Shown here: positions 44,204 through 52,377 of the stretch, in pieces
Position numbering within the stretch: position 1 is the stretch's first letter
Layout: each line of letters opens with the position of its first letter
From: JAISGQ01 sp045536305
GTDB taxonomy: Bacteria > Bacillota > Clostridia > Oscillospirales > Acutalibacteraceae
Assembly: GCA_045536305.1 (NCBI GenBank)
Contig: JAZSNH010000081.1
Span: forward strand, 31,071 to 95,070
Length of the DNA stretch: 64,000 nucleotides
Direction: 5' to 3'
Notes under the pieces: generated by a model
Told to the model about the DNA's origin: nothing
Databases searched by the model: none
Seen by the model: only the letters and a program-made list of their open reading frames with translations
Program-made: the position numbers and the translations under genes

Positions 44204-44252
44204 ATTTGTCGGACAAAATGTTTCTGCTTGTGCCGAGGCTGATAACAAAGAC

Positions 44253-44633
44253 TTACAGCTCGGCCTTCCACAGACCGTGGAGGTTGCAATAGGCGTAAAC
44301 TGCCACTGCCTGCTCGTCAGCAAGGGCAAACCTGACTGTGGGTTCACTGCCTGCGGCAAGACACTTGCGCTGTCCGCCGCGGTCGGTCTGGAGATAGACC
44401 CATCGGATGCTGTGTTCTTCGGCCATGGGATGAGCGACTGAGCCGACGGTCACTGTTACGATGTTGCCGTCGATCGTTACTACGGGAATATGCTTTTCGG
44501 TGCTGGCTTCTACAGTGCCGGGCTCAAGCTGCGTCATCTTTTGACCGCAGCATATCATGGGGACACCTGCGTCGTGGATAAGTCCGACTATATTTCCGCA
44601 GTGCTCGCAAATGAAGAATCTGTTTTCACACAT
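44253..44633 (-). CDS. dfx: Desulfoferrodoxin (superoxide reductase)
   Basis: Reduces superoxide to peroxide without making oxygen, suiting anaerobes. The N-terminal desulforedoxin centre has CEHCG and MICCGQ; the catalytic iron site has EKHIPVV, HPMAEEHSIRW and the C-terminal CNLHGLW, all ligands present. Length is 126 aa. ATG 44633 lies 8 bases after GGAGG; an upstream ATG at 44657 is less suitable. It is the last gene of the oxygen-defence operon, 26 bases after the flavodiiron gene. Confidence 0.95.
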   Translation of the reverse strand: MCENRFFICEHCGNIVGLIHDAGVPMICCGQKMTQLEPGTVEASTEKHIPVVTIDGNIVTVTVGSVAHPMAEEHSIRWVYLQTDRGGQRKCLAAGSEPTVRFALADEQAVAVYAYCNLHGLWKAEL

Positions 44634-44659
44634 ATTAGTTGCCTCCTGAATATTCATTA

Positions 44660-46450
44660 TTATTTGATCTCCTCGAAATCTGCGGCACCGTGCTTGCACA
44701 GCGGGCAGATAAAATCCTCAGGGAGAGTATCACCCTCGTAAACATATCCGCATATCTTACAGACATAGCCTTTTTTGCCCTCGGTTTCGGGCTTGGGCTT
44801 TACGTTGTTCTGATAGTAGGTATAGGTCATGGTATCACGGTCGGAGAGCACGCGAGCCTCGGTCACCGAGCAGATGAACATGCCATGTGTGTCCAAATCC
44901 ACATACTGCTCAACTTTCAGGGACATAAAGGAATTGATATAGCGCGGGAGCACCACCAGACCGTTATCCGAGCGGAGAGGCTCGTAGTCGGCAAACTTGT
45001 CCGCATTTCTGCCGCTGACAAAGCCGAACGACTCAAAGACCTTAAACGGCGCATCCACAGTCAGGCAATTGACGTTCATCACACCGGTCTGTCTGATGAT
45101 ATGGTGTGAGTAGTTTTCCTTGTTGATGGTCACAGCGATGCGGTTGGGTGTGTTTGTGACCTGAGTGACTGTGTTGACGATGAGCCCGTTGTCCTTTTTG
45201 CCGTCGTTGGAGGTGACCACATACAGACCGTAGCCGATGTTGAACAGAGCAGACGGATCGTTTCTGTTGGCAGTGGAGTCCTGCAGGGCAAGATACTCCT
45301 TGCACAGCTCACCGGCAAGAGCGTCCAGCTGGGCACTGCTTTCCTCATTGAGCGCCGAAAGAATCTTAACGGTAGTATCGGCGTAGGTCAGGTTTTTGCT
45401 CTTTTCCAGCATATCTTTCATGACCTTAGCGGCAAGAGGAGCCCAGCTGCCGTTTTCAATAAAAGCAACAGTGCGGTTGCTGAAATTGCGCTCGATCAGA
45501 TGATTGATAAACTCTCGCATAAACGGGAAAATTTCGGCGTTGTAGGTGGTGGTTGCGAGCACCAGCTTGCTGTAGCGGAAAGCGTCCTCCACGGCCTCAG
45601 CCATGTCGCAGCGGGCAAGGTCGTTGACCACAACTTTGGGGCAGCCGTTAGCCTTGAGCTTTTCGGAAAGCTGCATGACAGCCTTTCGCGTGTTGCCGTA
45701 TACCGAGGTGTATGCGATGACTATGCCCTCATCCTCAGGCTGATAGCTTGACCAGGTATTGTACAGGTCGATATAGTAGTCGAGATTTTCGCTGAGTATC
45801 GGACCATGCAGTGGGCAGATGGTCTGAATATCAAGTCCCGAGGCCTTTTTCAGCAGACTCTGCACCTGTGCGCCATATTTGCCCACGATGCCGATATAGT
45901 AGCGTCGGGCTTCGCATGCCCAATCCTCATCCACGTCCAGAGCTCCAAACTTACCGAAGCCGTCAGCGGAGAACAGAACCTTGTCGGTGCTGTCGTAGGT
46001 CACGATAACCTCCGGCCAGTGTACCATGGGAGCAGTAACGAAGGTGAGAGTATGCTTTCCAAGTTCAAGAGTGTCACCTTCACCGACGACTATCTGTCTT
46101 TCTGCAAAATCCGTACCAAAGAAGTTTTTCATCATAGCAAAAGCCTTGGCGGAGGATACGATCTTAGAGTCAGGATAGTTGCGAACGAAATTTGCTATAT
46201 TAGCCGAATGGTCAGGCTCCATGTGCTGCACAACAAGATAGTCGGGCTTGCGTCCGCCCAGAGCATTCTGAAGATTGTCCATCCATTCGTGGGTAAAGTT
46301 TGCGTCCACGGTATCCATGACTGCTATTTTTTCGTCCGTGATGACGTAGGAGTTATAGGACATTCCGTTAGGTACGATGTATTGCCCCTCAAAAAGATCA
46401 ATATTGTGATCGTTGACGCCGATATATTTGATATCATTTGTAATAAACAT
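44660..46450 (-). CDS. Flavodiiron protein with flavin-reductase and rubredoxin domains
   Basis: Four-domain oxygen (or NO) reductase of 596 aa. In order: metallo-beta-lactamase diiron domain (about 1-245, HMEPDH at 76-81), flavodoxin (about 250-395, YTSVYGNT FMN loop), flavin-reductase domain (about 405-540), and a C-terminal rubredoxin (CKICG...CPLCK, about 548-580). Electrons can thus pass from NAD(P)H or ferredoxin through the fused domains to the diiron site. ATG 46450 follows AGAGGTG by 7 bases. Located between a ferredoxin gene and superoxide reductase, it serves oxygen protection. Confidence 0.94.
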   Translation of the reverse strand: MFITNDIKYIGVNDHNIDLFEGQYIVPNGMSYNSYVITDEKIAVMDTVDANFTHEWMDNLQNALGGRKPDYLVVQHMEPDHSANIANFVRNYPDSKIVSSAKAFAMMKNFFGTDFAERQIVVGEGDTLELGKHTLTFVTAPMVHWPEVIVTYDSTDKVLFSADGFGKFGALDVDEDWACEARRYYIGIVGKYGAQVQSLLKKASGLDIQTICPLHGPILSENLDYYIDLYNTWSSYQPEDEGIVIAYTSVYGNTRKAVMQLSEKLKANGCPKVVVNDLARCDMAEAVEDAFRYSKLVLATTTYNAEIFPFMREFINHLIERNFSNRTVAFIENGSWAPLAAKVMKDMLEKSKNLTYADTTVKILSALNEESSAQLDALAGELCKEYLALQDSTANRNDPSALFNIGYGLYVVTSNDGKKDNGLIVNTVTQVTNTPNRIAVTINKENYSHHIIRQTGVMNVNCLTVDAPFKVFESFGFVSGRNADKFADYEPLRSDNGLVVLPRYINSFMSLKVEQYVDLDTHGMFICSVTEARVLSDRDTMTYTYYQNNVKPKPETEGKKGYVCKICGYVYEGDTLPEDFICPLCKHGAADFEEIK

Positions 46451-46512
46451 AAATGTCACCTCTGTATCTTGATATAACGTATTATCCCAGATTTTTCTCA
46501 GCGAGTCAATTC

Positions 46513-47223
46513 CTATTCAAGAATTTTTCCGTCGGTTGAAATGGTTACAACCTGCCACGGAATAAATTTTCCGCGTGCCTGCAGCGCGCGTCGGACAGCA
46601 TTTTCAATTCCGCCGCAGCATGGCACCTCCATGCGTACCACCTTGACGCTACGGATGTTGTTGGATGCGATTATCTTTGTCAGCTTTTCGGCGTAGTCAC
46701 CCTCATCCAGCTTCGGACAGCCGATAAGGGTGATGTGGTTGCGGATAAAGTCGCTGTGGAAGCTGCCGTAGGCGAATGCGGTGCAGTCAGCGGCGATGAG
46801 CAGATTGGCGTCATCGAAATATGGGGCGTTGATCGGGACGAGCTTTATCTGACATGGCCACTGGGAAAGCTGACTGGGAGTGCTAGCATTACGTAATGCA
46901 GAGGAGCTTTCACGTTTTATCGCTCTGGACTGTGTTCCGGGACAACTGCACGCAACGGTGCCTTCGGGCTGCCTTGTGTCATTTGTGCTCATTTGCGCCT
47001 GACGGTCAGCCTTCTCGTCGTAGGCAGGAGCCTTAAGCTCCTTAAAGGAAATTGCTCCGGTGGGACACGCCGGAAGACAGTCGCCAAGGCCGTCGCAATA
47101 ATCCTCACGGGTCAGCCGTGCTTTGCCGTCTGCCATACTGATGGCGCCCTCGTGACATGCAGCGACGCAGGCACCGCAGCCGTTGCACTTTTCTTCGTCT
47201 ATACGGATTATCTTTTTTATCAT
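46513..47223 (-). CDS. Two-[4Fe-4S] ferredoxin with C-terminal domain of unknown function
   Basis: Residues 8-60 hold two cluster motifs, CNGCGACVAACHEG and CDGLGDCLPACPTG. The remaining 170 or so residues carry further cysteines (VACSCPG, AADCTAFAYG, GCPKLDEG, VPCCGG) in an unassigned domain that resembles those of small iron-sulfur oxidoreductase partners encoded near Fnr-type regulators. Probably an electron carrier for the neighbouring flavodiiron protein (inference). ATG 47223 follows GGAGG; it starts 13 bases after the dehydrogenase gene. Confidence 0.85.
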   Translation of the reverse strand: MIKKIIRIDEEKCNGCGACVAACHEGAISMADGKARLTREDYCDGLGDCLPACPTGAISFKELKAPAYDEKADRQAQMSTNDTRQPEGTVACSCPGTQSRAIKRESSSALRNASTPSQLSQWPCQIKLVPINAPYFDDANLLIAADCTAFAYGSFHSDFIRNHITLIGCPKLDEGDYAEKLTKIIASNNIRSVKVVRMEVPCCGGIENAVRRALQARGKFIPWQVVTISTDGKILE

Positions 47224-47236
47224 AGCGATACCTCCG

Positions 47237-48271
47237 TCAGAAGCATTTTCCGTCTTTGCAGTCCTCGGCGGCTCCGCAGCGATAGCACAGCTCGTTGGGG
47301 CATTGACCCTTTTCGGTGATGTCTATGATATTTTTTACCGTGGTTTCTGCGATATTCTCCAAAGCCTCCTCGGTAAGAAATGCCTGATGGGAGGTCACGA
47401 TTACATTAGGCATGGAGATCAGGCGTGCAAGTGTGTCATCCTCCATGATGTGACCGGAGAAATCCTCAAAGAAGAAGTCGGACTCTTCCTCGTAAACATC
47501 AAGACAGGCGGCGCCTACCTTGCGTGATTTGATACCGGCAAGCAGTGCCTCGGCATCTACAAGGGCACCTCTTGAGGTGTTAAGCAGAACAACACCTTTT
47601 TTGCACCGCAGGAGTGCGGCTTCATTGATGATATGATGTGTGTCCTCGGTCAGTGGGCAGTGGAGAGATATGATGTCGCTGGAGGCAAAAAGCTCGTCTA
47701 ACTCCACATACCGTATCGTGTCGCCGTTGTCTAGTCCCGGGGCAGGATATTTGTCATAGGCCAGCACCCTCATACCGAAACCGCGGCAGATGTCGATGAA
47801 TATCCGTCCGATTCGTCCGGTGCCGATGATGCCGATAGTCTTGCCATACAAATCAAAGCCGGTCATACCCGAAAGACTGAAATTGAAGTCTCTGGTGCGG
47901 ATATAAGCCTTGTGGATGCGTCGGATGGAGGTTAGCAGCAATGCCATGGTATGCTCGGCAACAGCATAGGGGGAATAAGCAGGCACACGAAGAACGTGAA
48001 GTCTGCCATAGGCGTGCTTCATATCCACGTTATTGAAGCCGGCGCAGCGCAGAGCAAGGAGCTTAACGCCCATCTCCTCCAGACGGTCGATGACTGCAGC
48101 GTTAACGGTGTCGTTGACAAAGACGCACACGCCGTCGTAGCCGTGAGCAAGCTTCACGGTATCCTCGTTGAGCTTGGTTTCAAAATATTTGAAAGCAACT
48201 CCGTAATCTTTGCCATATCGATCGAATGAAGGTCGGTCGTAGGGTTTGGCATCAAAAAATGCTATTTTCAT
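47237..48271 (-). CDS. ldhA: D-lactate dehydrogenase-type 2-hydroxyacid dehydrogenase with Cys-rich tail
   Basis: NAD-dependent D-2-hydroxyacid dehydrogenase, most like fermentative LdhA (pyruvate to D-lactate). The Rossmann motif is GIIGTGRIGR; catalytic Arg (NTSRG), Glu (YEEES region) and His (SHQAFLT) are present. The last 17 residues (CYRCGAAEDCKDGKCF) contain four cysteines, which is not general in the family and could bind metal or sense redox state. It heads the operon with the iron-sulfur and oxygen-reducing proteins. ATG 48271 follows AAGGAGG. Confidence 0.88.
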   Translation of the reverse strand: MKIAFFDAKPYDRPSFDRYGKDYGVAFKYFETKLNEDTVKLAHGYDGVCVFVNDTVNAAVIDRLEEMGVKLLALRCAGFNNVDMKHAYGRLHVLRVPAYSPYAVAEHTMALLLTSIRRIHKAYIRTRDFNFSLSGMTGFDLYGKTIGIIGTGRIGRIFIDICRGFGMRVLAYDKYPAPGLDNGDTIRYVELDELFASSDIISLHCPLTEDTHHIINEAALLRCKKGVVLLNTSRGALVDAEALLAGIKSRKVGAACLDVYEEESDFFFEDFSGHIMEDDTLARLISMPNVIVTSHQAFLTEEALENIAETTVKNIIDITEKGQCPNELCYRCGAAEDCKDGKCF

Positions 48272-48284
48272 GATTTGTTCCTCC

Positions 48285-48343
48285 TTGTCTTTGTGGAGTC
48301 ATTATAGTATAATTATTTGGCAAAGTATGTTGAAATTTCAACA
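48285..48343. promoter_or_regulatory. Divergent promoters with an Fnr/Crp-type palindrome
   Basis: The perfect palindrome TGTTGAAATTTCAACA lies at 48328-48343. On the minus strand TATAAT at 48306-48301 predicts a start near 48294, placing the palindrome centre at -41.5, the class II activator position, and that promoter has no good -35 box. On the plus strand TTGTCT (48285-48290), a 17-base spacer and TATAAT (48308-48313) drive the regulator gene, with the palindrome at about +16, a repressing position. Confidence 0.65.
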
Positions 48344-48357
48344 AACGGAGAATTGTT

Positions 48358-49017
48358 ATGAAAAAATATATCCCAGTCCTGCGAAAATGCAGCCTCTTTG
48401 ACGGTATCAGTGAAGACGACCTGCTGATTATGCTTAGCTGTTTTGGCGCAACGGTGGTCAGCTTTGACAGAAAATACACTATACTTGCTCAGGGGCATCC
48501 GGCAAAGTATATCGGTATCATGCTGTCCGGCTCGGCACAGATCATTTGGGTGGATTATTACGGCAACCGAAGTATTTTATCCGAAATAGAGCCGACAGAG
48601 GTGTTCGGCGAGTCCTTTGCCTGTTCAGAGATAAGCTCGCTGCCTGTATCGGTAACTGCAGGCGAGCCCTGCGAGGTCATGTTCATCGACTGTAGGCATA
48701 TTATGCACACCTGCTCGAGCAACTGCGGCTTTCACGGACAGCTTATATACAACCTGATGAAGGGCCTTGCCAAAAAGAATATTATGTTCCATCAAAAGCT
48801 TGAGATCACCTCAAGGCGCACCACAAGGGACAAGCTCATGGCATATCTGGCTATTCAGGCAAGGCGTGCTGGCAGCAGCTCCTTTGGAATCCCCTTTGAC
48901 CGGCAGGAGTTGGCAGACTATCTTGAGGTGGATAGGAGCGGTCTATCGGCTGAAATAAGCAAGCTGCGGGCAGAGGGGGTTATCAAAAGCACAAAAAAGC
49001 ACTTTGAGCTGCTCTGA
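48358..49017 (+). CDS. Crp/Fnr-family transcriptional regulator
   Basis: Cyclic-nucleotide-binding-fold sensor domain (about 1-140) and a winged helix (about 150-219; FDRQELADYLEVDRSGLSAEIS is the recognition region). Length 219 aa is normal. Cysteines at residues 11, 22, 101, 114, 118 and 122 or nearby could hold an iron-sulfur cluster, but they do not follow the E. coli Fnr N-terminal pattern. It is divergent from the oxygen-defence operon and most likely activates it and represses itself. Sensing of O2, NO or a metabolite remains open. Confidence 0.9.
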   Translation: MKKYIPVLRKCSLFDGISEDDLLIMLSCFGATVVSFDRKYTILAQGHPAKYIGIMLSGSAQIIWVDYYGNRSILSEIEPTEVFGESFACSEISSLPVSVTAGEPCEVMFIDCRHIMHTCSSNCGFHGQLIYNLMKGLAKKNIMFHQKLEITSRRTTRDKLMAYLAIQARRAGSSSFGIPFDRQELADYLEVDRSGLSAEISKLRAEGVIKSTKKHFELL

Positions 49018-49630
49018 TGCAGGGATACCGAAGCCGAAAGTTTTTATCCCTCATAGTATTTAAATATTCAGTACACCTTATCAAACAAAGATGCCGCAAC
49101 TTTTTTAATACCATAAAAGGAATACGAATGCTAATATTTACATGAACTCAAACGAAAATGCAAAATCAAGGCAGCATTTGTTATTAGGGTAAAAAAACCG
49201 TAAGTGTTTTTATATATAAATTTTCGGCTTGCTTTCTGTCGGTCTGGAATCAATAAGGATTCGGCCGCAGGGTGTCCGCCGGTAGGTAAGGATATGCCGC
49301 ATGTCGGAAAAAGTGAGGATGACTTGGAAATGTCGATCGCCTGAAAAGGCTCACACAGCAATTTTGACCGAAAGGTCGCATTAAAGTGAAGGAAGGCTGT
49401 TTGCCTGAGAGACGGAGGCGAATTTTTGCTGATGTCCCTCAGCGGTGCGAATGCCATGCAGCGGAAAGGATACCGCGCTATTGAGAGGAAACACCATCAT
49501 AATGACCGTGTTCCGATCAAGACGCTCAATTTTCGCTCCGCACAAGTGCCGCGGCGACAGCCGGAATTTACGCAGATTATCGGAGTTTATCCGTAAACAT
49601 AATTAAATTGATTGAAGGGAAGGGTAAAAG
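49018..49630. other. 613-base gene-free region
   Basis: No coding region with a ribosome binding site is present. The first 230 bases are AT-rich, with a hairpin AGGGATA/TATCCCT near 49021-49051 after the regulator gene. The remainder, from about 49258, holds the structured RNA candidate listed separately. Confidence 0.6.
49258..49572 (+). ncRNA. Candidate structured non-coding RNA, about 315 nt
   Basis: The stretch has a higher GC content than its flanks, lacks an ORF and has multiple hairpins with GNRA loops: GCCT-GAAA-AGGC (49339-49350) and GACC-GAAA-GGTC (49367-49378). The ends can pair in part: ATTCGGC (49258-49265 region) with GCCGGAAT (49560-49567), and CCGC with GCGG. It shows none of the landmark sequences of RNase P, tmRNA, SRP, 6S RNA or the metabolite riboswitches I know. 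The raiA-type RNA of gut Clostridia is worth testing first. Strand is inferred from the downstream slipin gene and from G-A-rich loops read on plus. Confidence 0.5.
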
Positions 49631-50737
49631 ATGAAATACATAATCAATGAAAATCAGATAGGATATCTCACTCGAAACGGAAAATTTGAAAAGGTTCTTA
49701 CACCGGGTGTGTATCACTATCCGAATATGTTGGGCTATAAGGTAAGCCGAGTTAAGGCACAGGGCTGGGTGGATACCTGCGATATCCCTTTTCAGAAGCT
49801 TTGCGAGGATGAATATTTTGCCGAAAATACAATCGTGCAGACAATCCCGAGCAATGCATTTGCATTCGTCATTGCAGACGGAAAACCCTCTGTGTGTGTC
49901 AGCGGCTGTACGGTGCTTTACTGGACGATCTTTGAGAAGGCGGAAATAAAGGTTTATACCCCCGAATCGCCCGAAATACCTGAGGATATGCCCCGTGAAT
50001 ATCTCAATGTAATGAACGGAGAGCAGCAAAGCTGCATTTGCGTTCCTGTCGGCTTTGCGGCCATGCTTTATTATGACAATCGTTTTGTGCGTGAGCTTTC
50101 TGAGGGAGTTTACCGTTTCTGGAAAAACGGTGTTGAGGTGTCTGCAAGGACGGTGAATGTTTCAAAGCAGCTGCTTGAAATCCCCGTTCAGGAGCTTCTT
50201 ACTGCGGACAGGGTGACAGTACGCGTTACAATGGCGCTTGAATATACCATTACCAAACCGAGATTGTATGCAGAAACTCTCTCCGACGGACGTGAACAGC
50301 TTCGTTTAACAGCACAGCTTGCCCTGCGCGATTACGTCGGAGCAATGAAGCTCGAAGAGCTTCTTGAAAAAAAGTCCGAATTTTCGGCTGTTATGCTTGA
50401 ACGCATGAAAAACTCCGACTGCGGAAAGTGGTGCGAGTTTTCAAACGGAGGCATAAAGGATGTTATTATCCCTGGCGAGATTCGCGAGATTATGAACACT
50501 GTTTTGCTTGCCGAAAAGCAGGCGCAGGCAAATGTCATCACGCGCCGAGAAGAGGTTGCTTCCACAAGAAGCTTGCTTAATACGGCAAAAATGATGGAGG
50601 AAAACCCCACGCTTATGCGCCTGAAAGAGCTTGAATATCTTGAGCGGATATGTGAAAGAGTAGATTCCATCAGCGTTGCGGGCGGTGCCGATCTGCTCGG
50701 TCAATTGAATGCTTTGTGCAAAGGAAAAAACAATTGA
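49631..50737 (+). CDS. SPFH-domain (slipin/stomatin-like) protein
   Basis: Protein of 368 aa with the slipin pattern: N-terminal KYIINENQIGYLTRNGKFEKVL beta strands, a central SPFH core (LLTADRVTVRVTMALEYTI, EQLRLTAQLALRDYVGAM) and a C-terminal helical segment (VLLAEKQAQANVITRREEVAS). Unlike most slipins no N-terminal membrane helix is visible, so it may be cytoplasmic. Its cellular role is unknown. GGGAAGGG precedes ATG 49631. It directly follows the RNA candidate. Confidence 0.8.
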   Translation: MKYIINENQIGYLTRNGKFEKVLTPGVYHYPNMLGYKVSRVKAQGWVDTCDIPFQKLCEDEYFAENTIVQTIPSNAFAFVIADGKPSVCVSGCTVLYWTIFEKAEIKVYTPESPEIPEDMPREYLNVMNGEQQSCICVPVGFAAMLYYDNRFVRELSEGVYRFWKNGVEVSARTVNVSKQLLEIPVQELLTADRVTVRVTMALEYTITKPRLYAETLSDGREQLRLTAQLALRDYVGAMKLEELLEKKSEFSAVMLERMKNSDCGKWCEFSNGGIKDVIIPGEIREIMNTVLLAEKQAQANVITRREEVASTRSLLNTAKMMEENPTLMRLKELEYLERICERVDSISVAGGADLLGQLNALCKGKNN

Positions 50738-50770
50738 AAGGGAAGATAAAAAACTTTCTTGTTTTCTGAA

Positions 50771-50803
50771 AAAAGCCTGAGAAGAAAAACTTCTCAGGCT
50801 TTT
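50771..50803. terminator. Bidirectional terminator between convergent genes
   Basis: Fourteen-bp perfect stem AAAAGCCTGAGAAG (50771-50784) with CTTCTCAGGCTTTT (50790-50803), loop AAAAA. It ends the slipin gene (plus) and the YdcF gene (minus). Confidence 0.9.
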
Positions 50804-50819
50804 GCCGTGTAAAAAATTA

Positions 50820-51542
50820 TCAGCCGTCTGTGGTGCTTGCACTGCCCTCGATGGGATAGCGAAGCTCGCCTACAGACCAGGGTTCGGGTTTGAGCATACA
50901 ATATATGAAATCCTTGTTTCGGGCAAGAACTTCACGGGCATCTCGGTAGGCCTGTCCGCTGTATCGCACATCACTGCACGCCACACCGTAGGCATCAAGC
51001 CCCAATTGTCTGGCTATATATACCGCGCGGTAGAGATGATACTCCTGAGTTACGATAATTATTGTATCAACGCCGAAGACATCCCTTGCCCTGTACATGC
51101 TCTCGTAGGTCGAAAAGCCTGCGTGGTCGGTAAAGACCTCTTCTTCTTTTGCGCCCATGCCGACCGCGTAATCCTTCATGGAATTGACCTCGTCGTAATC
51201 CTTTCGTCCGTGGTCACCGCTCATGAGCAGACGGTCAGAGGCACCGTTCAAATAAAGCTCTGTGCCTGTGTCGATTCGGTCGCTGAGCAGAAGACTCGGA
51301 GTACCGTCCTCCCTGACGCCGGCACCAAGCACGAGGATGCAGTCTGCGTCGACAGACAAAGATTCTTCCTTTGAGATTATGTAGTCGGAGGCGGAGTTTT
51401 TCACATAGGCGTTGACAGAAAAAACGTAAATGATCCCCAAAAGTGCAATGACAACTGCACTGAGAAAAGCCCAAAGAAGGAATTTTCGAAGGCGCGAAGA
51501 GGGGGCGGTATGTTCGGATAGGGTGTTCTTTTCAGATCTCAT
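50820..51542 (-). CDS. YdcF/SanA-family (DUF218) membrane-anchored protein
   Basis: 240 aa with a basic cytoplasmic N-terminus, one membrane segment (about 22-44) and an external DUF218 domain. Family motifs are visible: CILVLGAGVREDGTPS, LLMSGDHG, VFTDHAGFSTYESM and IVTQEYHLYRA. SanA-like members contribute to envelope barrier function in Enterobacteria; the reaction is unknown. ATG 51542 follows AGGAGG by 8 bases. Confidence 0.88.
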   Translation of the reverse strand: MRSEKNTLSEHTAPSSRLRKFLLWAFLSAVVIALLGIIYVFSVNAYVKNSASDYIISKEESLSVDADCILVLGAGVREDGTPSLLLSDRIDTGTELYLNGASDRLLMSGDHGRKDYDEVNSMKDYAVGMGAKEEEVFTDHAGFSTYESMYRARDVFGVDTIIIVTQEYHLYRAVYIARQLGLDAYGVACSDVRYSGQAYRDAREVLARNKDFIYCMLKPEPWSVGELRYPIEGSASTTDG

Positions 51543-51766
51543 CAGACTTCCTCCTTTTTATGTAAATTATGTTATCACGTCTTTGTGGACTGAATATGAC
51601 AAAATATGGAATAAACTGTTTATTGAAATGAGAGATTTTGTTAACATAACAATTTAATAGAAACTATGGTGCATGAATATGCCGTGATTCTGCTGTGAGA
51701 AATATACAGGTGTATTGATGATTTTGAGGATATATGATAAACTTTTTATATGAAGGGAGAGGGAAT

Positions 51767-52348
51767 ATGTCTGTAATATTGCTGCACAAGCCGTGCAGAG
51801 CTCTGCACTGGATAAGAATACACAAATTATATATGTCGGCGTTTCCCAAAGAGGAGAGAAAGCCTTTTTCTGCAATTGTGAAAATGCATCGAAAAAACAA
51901 GGCGGATGTATGGTGCTGCAGAAGAGAAAACAGTTTTATAGGCTTTGTCACAGTGATTATAGGCGAGAAAAGCGTTCTTGTGGATTATTTTGCCGTTGAG
52001 GAAAAATACCGCGGCTGCGGCTTCGGTTCCGAAATACTGCGGAATATACTTGAACGTTATAAGGGAAAAGGTGTGTTCGCAGAAATAGAGAGTGCCTATG
52101 AAGAATGTGAAAATCAGAAGGAACGCCTGAAAAGAAAATCCTTTTATCTGAGAAACGGAATGGAACAGATGAATGTCATGGCAGATGTCTTCGGCGTGAA
52201 AATGGAGCTGCTGGGCTTTGACTGCGATATGGATTTTAAGGATTACAAGAGGTTTTATTACGATAATATCAGTCCGTGGGCGTCAGAACATATAAAAGAA
52301 GAAAAGCACCCGGAGCCGGTAGAACAAAAACAAAGATCCGAGCCTTAA
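51767..52348 (+). CDS. GNAT-family N-acetyltransferase
   Basis: 193 aa. The acetyl-CoA motif is VEEKYRGCGFGSEILRNIL, preceded by SVLVDYFAV. The C-terminal tail (about 160-193) is charged and variable. Substrate unknown. ATG 51767 is preferred since GGGAGAGGG lies just upstream; an ATG at 51734 lacks a site. It ends in a terminator shared with the LysR gene. Confidence 0.8.
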   Translation: MSVILLHKPCRALHWIRIHKLYMSAFPKEERKPFSAIVKMHRKNKADVWCCRRENSFIGFVTVIIGEKSVLVDYFAVEEKYRGCGFGSEILRNILERYKGKGVFAEIESAYEECENQKERLKRKSFYLRNGMEQMNVMADVFGVKMELLGFDCDMDFKDYKRFYYDNISPWASEHIKEEKHPEPVEQKQRSEP

Positions 52349-52377
52349 ATCAAGGCTTCGGATCTTTGTTTTTGTTG
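52323..52377. terminator. Bidirectional terminator between GNAT and LysR genes
   Basis: A long inverted repeat: ACAAAAACAAAGATCCG (52324-52340 region) pairs with CGGATCTTTGTTTTTGT (52359-52375 region), with an inner GCCTT/AAGGC. It overlaps both gene ends. Confidence 0.85.

Noticed and set aside
49018..49630. RNase P RNA, tmRNA, SRP RNA or cobalamin riboswitch
   Set aside because: None of their landmark sequences (for example GAGGAAAGTCC, the tRNA-like tmRNA ends, or the B12 box) is present.
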